Shown here: piece by piece, positions 1 through 5,741 of the stretch
Layout of the letters: each line of letters opens with the position of its first letter
How positions within the stretch are numbered: the first letter of the stretch is position 1
DNA from: an uncultured Flavobacteriales bacterium
GTDB taxonomy: Bacteria > Bacteroidota > Bacteroidia > Flavobacteriales_D > Sanyastnellaceae
DNA: 5,766 nt
Direction of reading: 5' to 3'
Assembly (NCBI GenBank): GCA_913057815.1
Contig: CAJXOV010000169.1
Coordinates: 1-5,766 of the forward strand
Position numbers and translations under genes: made by a program
Notes under the pieces: model-generated
Seen by the model: only the letters and a program-made list of their open reading frames with translations
Told to the model about the DNA's origin: nothing
Databases searched by the model: none

Positions 1-48
1 CGAGATGTAGAGAGGTCTCGTGGGCTCGGAGATGTGTATAAGAGACAG
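1..48 (+). other. Untrimmed Nextera i7 adapter (technical sequence)
   Basis: This is synthetic library sequence. Bases 1-6 match the end of the Illumina P7 tail, 7-14 (gtagagag) look like an i7 index, 15-29 (gtctcgtgggctcgg) are the Nextera read-2 adapter, and 30-48 (agatgtgtataagagacag) are the 19-bp Tn5 mosaic end used for tagmentation. Genomic DNA begins at 49. The mosaic end should not be read as a natural Tn5 insertion, because the flanking bases are adapter and not IS50. Confidence 0.98.
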
Positions 49-188
49 ACATACGCTTTAGATGCTGGAGTAGATGCTGATGGTTTTTCGGGAATACATC
101 CTTCTTCTTGAGCGCTTAGTGAAAAACCAAGCCCTAAAAAGGAAATCAAAACTAGAGCTCTGAATAATGAACTAAGTCTTCTTGTCAT
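49..188 (-). CDS. Exported TPM-domain (YgcG-like) protein, N-terminal part only
   Basis: The reading frame starts at ATG 188-186 and runs without a stop to the adapter at 49, giving 46 complete codons. It begins MTRRLSSLFRALVLISF: Arg at 3, 4 and 10, a hydrophobic core at about 11-24, and a likely signal-peptidase site after SLSA (residue 26, before Gln27). The mature start, EEGCIPEKPSA, resembles the short Ile-Pro-x-x-Pro lead-in common just before TPM domains of YgcG-type proteins, but the domain itself lies beyond the end of the genomic sequence. The start codon overlaps the end of the preceding TPM gene by 17 bases, which suggests translational coupling; a GGAG lies directly against the ATG. 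A lemA, soluble TPM, exported TPM order is common in Bacteroidota, and that order is the main support for the family call. The signal peptide is well supported; the family is inferred. Confidence 0.75.
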
Positions 189-621
189 CTCCGTAAGATA
201 TAGTGTTAGGTAGTTCATTGGTATCATCTTCTTGAATAGGAAAATGTGCCTTTAAATCAGTGCCGATGGAAAGAATAGCTTCTATGAGGCCTTCCTTAAA
301 TTTCTCTTCTTTAAAAGCTGCTCGCATTTCATCTTTCGTATTCTTCCAAAAACCTTTGGGAACTTTCTGATTTATGCCGGCATCTCCTATGATAGCAAAA
401 GTCTTATCCTCAACAGCCATATAGATCAATACTCCATTTCTACGCTCAGTTTTGTGCATTTCTAACTCCTCAAAAATCCAAGCCGTATGATCCAAAATCT
501 TTTCATCACACGTATTTTCTAAATGCACACGAATTTCTCCTGAAGTAACTTTTTCAGCTTCGTTTATAGCGTTTTCTATTTCCTCTCGTTCTTCTTCAGT
601 AAAGAAATCTCTAGCGCTCAT
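172..621 (-). CDS. TPM-domain protein, cytoplasmic, 149 aa
   Basis: This protein belongs to the TPM family (TLP18.3/Psb32/MOLO-1, formerly DUF477). Plant TLP18.3 has reported acid phosphatase activity, but the bacterial role is not settled. Family hallmarks fill the protein: FTEEEREEIENAI at 7-19, SGEIRVHLE at 27-35, MHKTERRNGVLIYMA at 55-69, FAIIGDAGIN at 75-84 with VPKGFW just after, and an acidic ELPNTISYGDD tail. There is no signal peptide or membrane segment, so it should act in the cytosol, unlike its exported neighbour. The ATG (621-619) directly follows the lemA stop codon (624-622) with no gap, and the 3' end overlaps the next TPM gene by 17 bases. This indicates a tightly coupled operon. 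The length is typical of the short, single-domain TPM proteins paired with LemA. Family assignment is confident; function is not. Confidence 0.95.
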   Translation of the reverse strand: MSARDFFTEEEREEIENAINEAEKVTSGEIRVHLENTCDEKILDHTAWIFEELEMHKTERRNGVLIYMAVEDKTFAIIGDAGINQKVPKGFWKNTKDEMRAAFKEEKFKEGLIEAILSIGTDLKAHFPIQEDDTNELPNTISYGDDKKT

Positions 622-1257
622 TTAGTCTGCGAAATTTACATCTGGTGCATCTTTAACCTCAGGATCAGCTGTGAATGGCTCTCGTTTAGCAAACTCTCCA
701 TCATCAGCCAGCATTCCTAATGCTTTAGATCGGAAAAATCCTCGTACATGAGAATTATAGTCTTTCACAGAAGCATTGTAATTCTCTCTAGATATAGCCA
801 CTCTATTCTCAGTTCCTTCTAGCTGAGTTTGAAGCATTTTAAAGTTTTCAGTAGATTTTATCTCTGGATAATTCTCCATTAAAAAGTTTCTACCTCTTCT
901 CATAGTTCCTATGATCGGAACTATCTGAGTTGGTGTTTCTGCTTGTTGAATTCCTTCTGAAATTTTATCGGTAAACTGCTCAGGAGAATAGCTTCCTGGA
1001 ACTATTCCTGCTCTGGCTTCTGTTACTCTTATCAGAATTTCTTTTTCATTCTCAGCGGCTCCTTTTACAGTAGCTACTAACTGAGGAATAAGATCGGCTC
1101 TTCGCTGATACTGGGCCTGTACATCTGCCCATTCCTGATCTACAGTTTCTTGTCGAACTACTGCTCCATCATAGATACTTCCTCCCCAGAGGTAAAAGAT
1201 TAAAAAGAAGAGAAGAACTACGCCTGCAAGGCCTAGTAGCGGAAGAAATTTTTTCAT
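622..1257 (-). CDS. lemA: LemA family membrane protein
   Basis: LemA proteins are small membrane-anchored helical proteins of unclear function. The name comes from a Listeria antigen and is unrelated to the LemA/GacS sensor kinase. The 211-residue product starts MKKFLPLLGLAG with one hydrophobic segment at about 5-24, acting as an uncleaved anchor or signal. The LemA signature follows: VDQEWADVQAQYQRRADLIP at 39-58, continuing LVATVKGAA and then EILIRVTEARAG. The C-terminal half carries ENYPEIKSTENF, LEGTENRVAISRENYN and VKDYNSHVRGF, the usual second conserved block. Length is slightly above the common ~190 residues because of the polar tail ending PDVNFAD. It is the first gene of the cluster with two TPM genes. 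Its start lies only 11 bases from the T-tract of the htpG terminator, so no ordinary promoter fits between the two; transcription may come from readthrough or from a start within or upstream of that hairpin. Confidence 0.96.
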   Translation of the reverse strand: MKKFLPLLGLAGVVLLFFLIFYLWGGSIYDGAVVRQETVDQEWADVQAQYQRRADLIPQLVATVKGAAENEKEILIRVTEARAGIVPGSYSPEQFTDKISEGIQQAETPTQIVPIIGTMRRGRNFLMENYPEIKSTENFKMLQTQLEGTENRVAISRENYNASVKDYNSHVRGFFRSKALGMLADDGEFAKREPFTADPEVKDAPDVNFAD

Positions 1258-1268
1258 TGTTGGTTTTT

Positions 1269-1313
1269 AAAAATAAAAGCGTTGCAATAAAGGATTCAAC
1301 CTCATTGCAACGC
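1269..1313 (-). terminator. Intrinsic terminator of htpG
   Basis: Read on the minus strand, GCGTTGCAAT (1313-1304) pairs perfectly with ATTGCAACGC (1288-1279), a 10-bp stem. Inside it an AGG/CCT extension (1302-1300 with 1293-1291) closes a six-base loop after a small 1x2 internal loop. The stem is followed at once by TTTTATTTTT (1278-1269). It lies 30 bases past the htpG stop codon, the expected place for a Rho-independent terminator. On the plus strand no comparable T-run follows directly, so it is a one-way signal. Confidence 0.88.
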
Positions 1314-1342
1314 CTTAAATATATCTATTTTTTACTTTATGC

Positions 1343-3247
1343 CTATTTTATCATTTCTACAGACCTAGAAACAAAGTCTGTAAGGTCCTCTCCCTTAAGT
1401 AATCCCTGAGCCAAAAGAGCCAAATCTACTGTCTGCTTAATTAAAGCTGAACGTGTAGAATCATCTTTTTCATCTAGAATTCTTCCTACCAAAGGATGGT
1501 TACCATTTACTACCAAGTTATACGTATCAGGCATAGCTCCGAACATTTGCATTCCACCACCGCCTCCGGTCATTTGCTGTTCTTTCATTCTTCTCATAAA
1601 CTCGCTTTGAGTTATAATCATAGGAGAATCTGAAGCTGACATGCTTTCTATCTGAACTACTAACTTTCCTTTATCCACCTCTCCTTCTATCATAGGCTTT
1701 AAAGATTCTATCTGCTCTGCAGAAAGTAAAGAAGGCTGCTCCTCATCTTTCTGTATAAGCTTATCAATAGTATCAGCATCTACTCTAGAAAACTGTACAT
1801 CAGTATGCTTGCTTTCAAGCTTACTCATTAAGTGACTAACTAACGGCCCTTCAAAATCTAATACTTCATATCCTTTATCTGTAGCTCTCTTCACGAATGA
1901 ATGTTGCTCTTTAGGGTCTGTAGTATAAAGAAGAATAGTTTTTCCGTCTTTGTTCTTTTGAGTTTCTTTTACTTTCTCGAAGTATTCTTCGAAAGTGTGG
2001 TATCCACCTGAAGTAGTTTTGTACATCGCAAATTTTTCTGCTTTGTCATAAAACTTATCGTCAGTTAACATTCCGTACTCAATGAATACTTTTACATCAT
2101 CCCATTTTTCTTCGAAATCTTTTCTGTCATTCTTAAACATAGAAGCCAACTTGTCAGCTACTTTTTTAGTAATGTGAGAAGATATTTTCTTTACATTTCC
2201 GTCTGCCTGTAAGTAAGACCTAGAAACGTTTAATGGAATATCTGGAGAATCTATAACTCCATGAAGAAGTGTAAGAAATTCAGGAACTATGTTTTCTACA
2301 TTATCAGTAATAAATACCTGATTACTGTAAAGGTTAATCTTGTTCTTCTGAACCTCTACGTTATTCTTAAGTTTCGGGAAATACAGAATTCCAGTTAAGT
2401 TAAACGGGTAATCTACATTTAGGTGAATCTGAAACAATGGATCTTCAAATTCCATTGGGTAAAGTTCTCTGTAAAATGAAGTGTAATCTTCATTAGAAAG
2501 ATCAGCTGGAGCTTTAGTCCAAGCTGGAGTAGGATTATTGATAATGTTATCTACCTCTTCAGAAATCTGCTTTACTTTATCGTCCTCTCCTTTTTCTCCT
2601 GATGGGTCATCAATCTGATTCGTTTGAGTTCCAAACTTTACTGGAACTGGTAAGAATTTACAGTACTTAGTTAAGATCCCTGAAATTCTTTGGTTTTCTA
2701 AAAACTCTAATGAATCATCAGCTATGTGAAGCACTATGTCTGTTCCTTTAGTCTTCTTAGTAGTTTCCTCCATAGTAAAATTAGGAGAACCATCACATAC
2801 CCATCTTACTGGAGTACTATTAGGTTTTTGGCTTTTAGAAATAATTTCTACTTCCTTAGCTACCATAAATGCTGAATAGAATCCTAAACCGAAATGTCCG
2901 ATAATAGAGTTCTTAGCATCTTCGTCTTTGTACTTATTCACGAACTCTTCTGCTCCAGAGAATGCTATTTGATTGATGTATTTATCTACTTCATCAGCAT
3001 CCATACCGATACCATTATCTCTAATAGTAAGAGTTTTAGCATCTTTATCTAAAATCACTTCTACTTTAAGCTTGTCTAGATCTGCTTTCATCTCTCCTAG
3101 CATACTCAGAGTTTTCATCTTCTGTGTAGCATCTACCGCATTAGAGACTAATTCTCTTAAGAATATCTCGTGGTCAGAGTAAAGGAATTGTTTGATAATC
3201 GGAAAGATGTTTTCCGTTGATACATTAATGTTACCTTCTTTTATCAT
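1343..3247 (-). CDS. htpG: Chaperone protein HtpG (Hsp90)
   Basis: This is bacterial Hsp90, the ATP-dependent cytosolic homodimeric chaperone that remodels client proteins with DnaK. At 634 residues it is close to E. coli HtpG (624). The N-terminal GHKL ATPase domain shows its motifs: ELVSNAVDA at 32-40 (catalytic Glu32, Mg-coordinating Asn36), DNGIGM at 77-82 and GHFGLGFYSAF at 117-127, with a later GTDIVLHI. The middle domain includes the WTKAPADLSNEDY region, a FNLTGILYFPK strand, and NIVPEFLTLLHGVIDSPDIPLNVSRSYLQ, which carries the conserved arginine contacting ATP. The C-terminal dimerisation domain has a glycine-rich TGGGGGMQMFGAMPDTYNLV insert typical of Bacteroidota homologues. As expected for bacteria there is no MEEVD tail. 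The start at 3247 gives the canonical N-terminus (GNINVSTENIFPIIKQFLYS). The gene is followed by its own terminator, and its upstream region has possible stress-promoter elements. Confidence 0.99.
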   Translation of the reverse strand: MIKEGNINVSTENIFPIIKQFLYSDHEIFLRELVSNAVDATQKMKTLSMLGEMKADLDKLKVEVILDKDAKTLTIRDNGIGMDADEVDKYINQIAFSGAEEFVNKYKDEDAKNSIIGHFGLGFYSAFMVAKEVEIISKSQKPNSTPVRWVCDGSPNFTMEETTKKTKGTDIVLHIADDSLEFLENQRISGILTKYCKFLPVPVKFGTQTNQIDDPSGEKGEDDKVKQISEEVDNIINNPTPAWTKAPADLSNEDYTSFYRELYPMEFEDPLFQIHLNVDYPFNLTGILYFPKLKNNVEVQKNKINLYSNQVFITDNVENIVPEFLTLLHGVIDSPDIPLNVSRSYLQADGNVKKISSHITKKVADKLASMFKNDRKDFEEKWDDVKVFIEYGMLTDDKFYDKAEKFAMYKTTSGGYHTFEEYFEKVKETQKNKDGKTILLYTTDPKEQHSFVKRATDKGYEVLDFEGPLVSHLMSKLESKHTDVQFSRVDADTIDKLIQKDEEQPSLLSAEQIESLKPMIEGEVDKGKLVVQIESMSASDSPMIITQSEFMRRMKEQQMTGGGGGMQMFGAMPDTYNLVVNGNHPLVGRILDEKDDSTRSALIKQTVDLALLAQGLLKGEDLTDFVSRSVEMIK

Positions 3248-3288
3248 GTTGATATAATATTGTTCTGTTTAAAACTGAAAAAGCTTTA

Positions 3289-3304
3289 GTCAATTAAAAT
3301 GCCA
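3289..3304 (-). promoter_or_regulatory. Possible sigma-54-like promoter of htpG
   Basis: The minus strand reads TGGCATTTTAATTGAC, compared with the sigma-54 consensus TGGCACG-N4-TTGCW. TGGCA and TTG match with the correct spacing, but the -12 GC is GA and the -24 CG is TT. A start about 12 bases downstream would give a leader of roughly 30 nt before the ATG at 3247, which is reasonable. No clear TAnnTTTG (the Bacteroidota housekeeping -7 box) is visible between here and the start codon. The imperfect -12 element keeps this a candidate only. Confidence 0.3.
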
Positions 3305-3313
3305 CGGAGCATA

Positions 3314-3384
3314 GTCTGACAAATTGCCTATTTATTTGCCTTTTATGCGTTGCAATGTCCGTTTTCATTGTAAAATTGTCAGAC
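3314..3384. promoter_or_regulatory. Widely spaced inverted repeat in the htpG/5-FCL divergent region
   Basis: GTCTGACAA (3314-3322) and its exact reverse complement TTGTCAGAC (3376-3384) are separated by 53 bases, 62 bp from arm to arm, about six helical turns. One arm lies 9 bases upstream of the sigma-54-like motif of htpG. The other ends one base before the ATG of the plus-strand gene. A 53-base loop makes an RNA hairpin unlikely, so paired operator half-sites for a regulator that loops the DNA, or for an enhancer-binding protein, fit better. The role is inferred from position and symmetry only. Confidence 0.4.
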
Positions 3385-3385
3385 C

Positions 3386-3931
3386 ATGACAAAAAATGAA
3401 GCCCGAAAAAAATATAAAGACATAAGGAACTTAATTTCAGAAGAATTAGTCGGTTTGGCTTCACTCTCTATTTGCAAACAACTTATAGACCTAGAATTAG
3501 CAGATAAAACAGTTCATGTTTTTCTTCCAATCAAAAGATTGAAGGAAGTTGATCTTTGGGAGTTCATAAACCATTGCTACGCTGAAAACATCACTGTATG
3601 TACTTCTGTTTCTGATTTTGAAAACCATACTATGAAAACAGTTCTGCTTAATCATGAAACAGAATTAAAGGAAAATGACTGGGGAATTCCAGAACCTGTA
3701 AATGGAAAGGAAATATCATCAAGGAATATCGACATAGTAGTAGTTCCACTTCTTTATGCTGATGGTAACGGGAACCGTGTAGGTTATGGCAAAGGATTTT
3801 ATGACAGATTTTTAGCTGATTGTAAAGCTGATGTTGAGAAAATTGGTGTGAATTTTTTCACTTCTAAAGAGGATATCACAGATGCTACTGATAAGGATAT
3901 TAGAATTGATCAATTAGTATTCGCCAAATAG
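3386..3931 (+). CDS. ygfA: 5-formyltetrahydrofolate cyclo-ligase (MTHFS)
   Basis: This cytosolic enzyme converts 5-formyltetrahydrofolate to 5,10-methenyltetrahydrofolate using ATP, returning a storage or inhibitory folate to one-carbon metabolism. The 181-residue length is typical. The N-terminal basic motif MTKNEARKKYKDIR (1-14) matches the family's K-x-x-x-R-x-x-x-x-x-x-R pattern that helps bind phosphate. WGIPEP at 99-104 is the conserved folate-site motif, and DIVVVPLLYADGNGNRVGYG (116-135) runs into the nucleotide-binding loop GYGKGFYDRFL at 133-143. No Shine-Dalgarno sequence is seen, as is usual in Bacteroidota; the ATG at 3386 sets the canonical N-terminus. It is divergent from htpG and followed by 111 bp with no obvious terminator before the next plus-strand gene. 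I see no functional tie to either neighbour. A promoter is not recognisable; one arm of the inverted repeat ends just before the start codon. Confidence 0.97.
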   Translation: MTKNEARKKYKDIRNLISEELVGLASLSICKQLIDLELADKTVHVFLPIKRLKEVDLWEFINHCYAENITVCTSVSDFENHTMKTVLLNHETELKENDWGIPEPVNGKEISSRNIDIVVVPLLYADGNGNRVGYGKGFYDRFLADCKADVEKIGVNFFTSKEDITDATDKDIRIDQLVFAK

Positions 3932-4042
3932 ACTCACCGTTAATCTACTCTTTATTAAAAAGATAACTATTTAAATTTCTCTCTACCCAAGTAAGTATAT
4001 TTTTTTTTCGTGATTAGGTCAGATAACTTAAAATCATAATTC

Positions 4043-5741
4043 ATGAAAAAATTTAGAAATATTTTAACTGCTTTTCTGGTGTTAGTTGCGCTAGGAGGCT
4101 ACGGACAAACCGATCTGGTTTGTGTAGAACTCTCCTTTGATGGAGAATCAATAATCCTTCCAATGTCCGCTGAGGAAGTAGATCAATTAGCTGACTCCGG
4201 TCTTGAATATGCTATAACTGATTGTCCAGATGATCTTGATTTTGGAGACGATTGGGGAAATGACTTTGGTGATGATTGGGAAGACGACTTCGATGGTGAT
4301 TTCGGAGATGATTTCGATGGAGATTTTGGTGACTTCGATGACTTTTCTTTTGACGAATTCATTTGCGTAGAAGTAACGGTAGAAGGAGAAACATGCATTA
4401 TTCCTGTTATGGAAGAAATGTTAGCTGATCTAGATTCTGAAGGTTTAGAATATACAGTAGTTGACTGTGAAGGTTTAATAGATTATGAAAATGATCTAGG
4501 TGACTGGGAAGATGATTTCGACTGGGACGAAGATTATGACTACGATGAAGATTTCGGAGATTGGGATGTTGATTACGATTTCGAAGATTTTATCTGTGTG
4601 GAACTTACACTTGAAGGAGAGGTTTGTATTATTCCAGTAGTAGAAGAAATGCTAGCTGATTTAGATGCTGAAGGATTAGAATACTCAGTAGTAGACTGTG
4701 ATGGTTTAGGAGATTATGATGGCAACTTCGGAGATGATTTCGGTGATTGGGATGAAGATTTCGACTGGGATGAAGATTATGACTACGATGAAGATTTCGG
4801 AGATTGGGACATTGATTATGACTACGAGGATTTCATTTGTGTGGAACTTACTGTTGAAGGAGAGACTTGTATAATTCCTGTAATTGAAGAAATGTTAGCT
4901 GATTTAGATGCTGAAGGATTAGAGTATTCAGTGGTTGACTGTGACGGTTTAGGAGATTATGACGACAATTACGGTGATGACTTCGGTGATTGGGACAATG
5001 ATTTCGGAGACTGGGATGAAGATTTCGATTGGGATGAAGACTTTGATTTCGGTGATTGGGATAACGAAGGAGATTATGGAGATGACTTTGGTGATTTCAC
5101 AACTGAAGATTTTATCTGTGTAGAAGTTACTTATGAAGGGCAAGTATGTGTAATTCCGATGTTGGAAGAGATGTTGTCTGATTTAGATTCTGAAGGTACT
5201 GAGTATACTATTGTAGACTGTGATGGAGTTTTTGACTACGAAGATTATTTAGGAGATTGGGATGATGAAGATTTCGGTGACTGGGATTTTGGAGATATCG
5301 AAGATTTTGACTTCGGTACCAGCATATGTGTAGAAATTTCAGATCAAGGAGAGTCTATCGTTATTTCTATTCCTGAGGAAATGCTAGAGCTTTTAGAGTT
5401 AGAAGGTTTAGATTTTGAAGTAGTAGACTGTGATAGTTTAGAAGGATCAGATTCTAACGAAGGTGGAATCCAGGAGTTCAACAATTACGGAATTTCAGAA
5501 TTAGCTGTATATCCTAACCCAGTAGAAGGTGATGGTATAGTTACAGTGAACTTCAACTCTGAAGGTGAATTTATTTCAAGAGTTTCTGTTACTAATCAAT
5601 TAGGACAAGTAATTAGCAACTTTAAGTCTAACACCAACGAAGGAAATAATAATATTCAAATTGATAGTTCAATTCTAGAGACAGGAGTTTACTTCATATC
5701 TATTGAGAACGGAAAGAATATTTACACCGAAAGAGTAATAG
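4043..5741 (+). CDS. Secreted acidic repeat protein with T9SS sorting domain; 3' end cut off
   Basis: The frame opens at ATG 4043 and stays open for 566 codons until the adapter at 5742, so no stop is present in genomic DNA. Residues 1-21 (MKKFRNILTAFLVLVALGGY plus Gly21) form a signal peptide, probably cleaved before Gln22. Residues 25-463 hold six 37-residue modules split by five acidic linkers (62-105, 143-182, 220-263, 301-356, 394-426). In linker two, 22 of 40 residues are Asp/Glu and 10 are Phe/Trp/Tyr. Residues about 485-566 are a type-A T9SS C-terminal domain: LAVYPNPVEGDG, VSVTNQLGQVIS, and ILETGVYFISIENGKNIYTE with RVI last. That ending suggests only a few residues are lost. No Lys, Arg or His occurs from 6 to 512. 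The product should be exported by Sec, then T9SS, to the surface or medium. I do not recognise a characterised family; cation binding, adhesion or matrix roles are guesses. The start lacks a Shine-Dalgarno sequence. Confidence 0.93.
4115..5431 (+). repeat. Six 37-residue protein modules in the secreted acidic protein
   Basis: The modules lie at 4115-4225, 4358-4468, 4589-4699, 4832-4942, 5111-5221 and 5321-5431 (residues 25-61, 106-142, 183-219, 264-300, 357-393, 427-463). All are exactly 37 residues and align without gaps. Invariant positions are Cys3, Val4, Glu5, Gly10, Glu20, Leu25, Gly29, Asp36 and Cys37. The central four add Cys13 (Ile in the first and last). A typical module starts FICVELTVEGETCIIPV, continues EEMLADLDAEGLEY and ends VVDC. 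The pattern suggests strand, turn, strand, helix, strand, with the first and last cysteines placed for a disulfide; this fold is inferred. Modules three and four share 34 of 37 residues, while the outermost modules are most diverged. Confidence 0.93.
4514..4809 (+). repeat. Near-identical direct repeat pair, 243-bp offset
   Basis: Bases 4514-4566 recur at 4757-4809 with one mismatch (4528 versus 4771). The last 38 bases of each copy are identical. The offset of 243 bp is exactly 81 codons, one module plus one linker, so the reading frame is kept. It encodes the shared linker core FDWDEDYDYDEDFGDWD. This is the clearest trace of recent in-frame duplication within the array, and a possible site of copy-number change by recombination or slippage, or of assembly collapse. 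Confidence 0.9.

Noticed and set aside
30..48. Tn5/IS50 end as a natural mobile element
   Set aside because: The 19-bp mosaic end is joined to Nextera index and adapter bases, so it is a library artefact. The same holds for 5742-5760.
2973..3182. Plus-strand open frame of 69 codons
   Set aside because: It lies wholly inside htpG on the opposite strand, covering the conserved ATPase domain, and its product shows no domain. It is a shadow of htpG.
1303..3357. Shared 11-mer GCGTTGCAATG in the htpG terminator stem and in the htpG upstream region (3347-3357)
   Set aside because: Several 11-base matches are expected by chance in a window of this size. The two sites differ in context, and no further similarity extends from them.
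3932..3975. Terminator after the folate cyclo-ligase gene
   Set aside because: The only pairing seen is a short A/T stem (CTTT with AAAG) with no GC core or following T-run, so no intrinsic terminator can be supported.
3996..4003. TATATTTT as a -7 promoter box for the secreted repeat protein
   Set aside because: It differs from TAnnTTTG at the last base, sits in a T-rich run, and has no TTG-type -33 element at a suitable distance. It is too weak to annotate.
4183..4398. Minus-strand open frame rich in Ser, Pro and Lys
   Set aside because: It is the antisense of the acidic Asp/Gly/Phe codons of the secreted repeat protein. The low-complexity SPKS repeats result from the opposite-strand coding pattern.
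4949..5143. Minus-strand open frame rich in Ile and Val
   Set aside because: This is also antisense to the acidic repeats (gat/gac codons read backwards give Ile/Val). It has no independent support.
4241..5320. RTX or EF-hand calcium-binding repeats in the acidic linkers
   Set aside because: The linkers lack the GGxGxDxxx nonapeptide and any complete EF-hand loop with its flanking helices. Acidic content alone does not establish either family.
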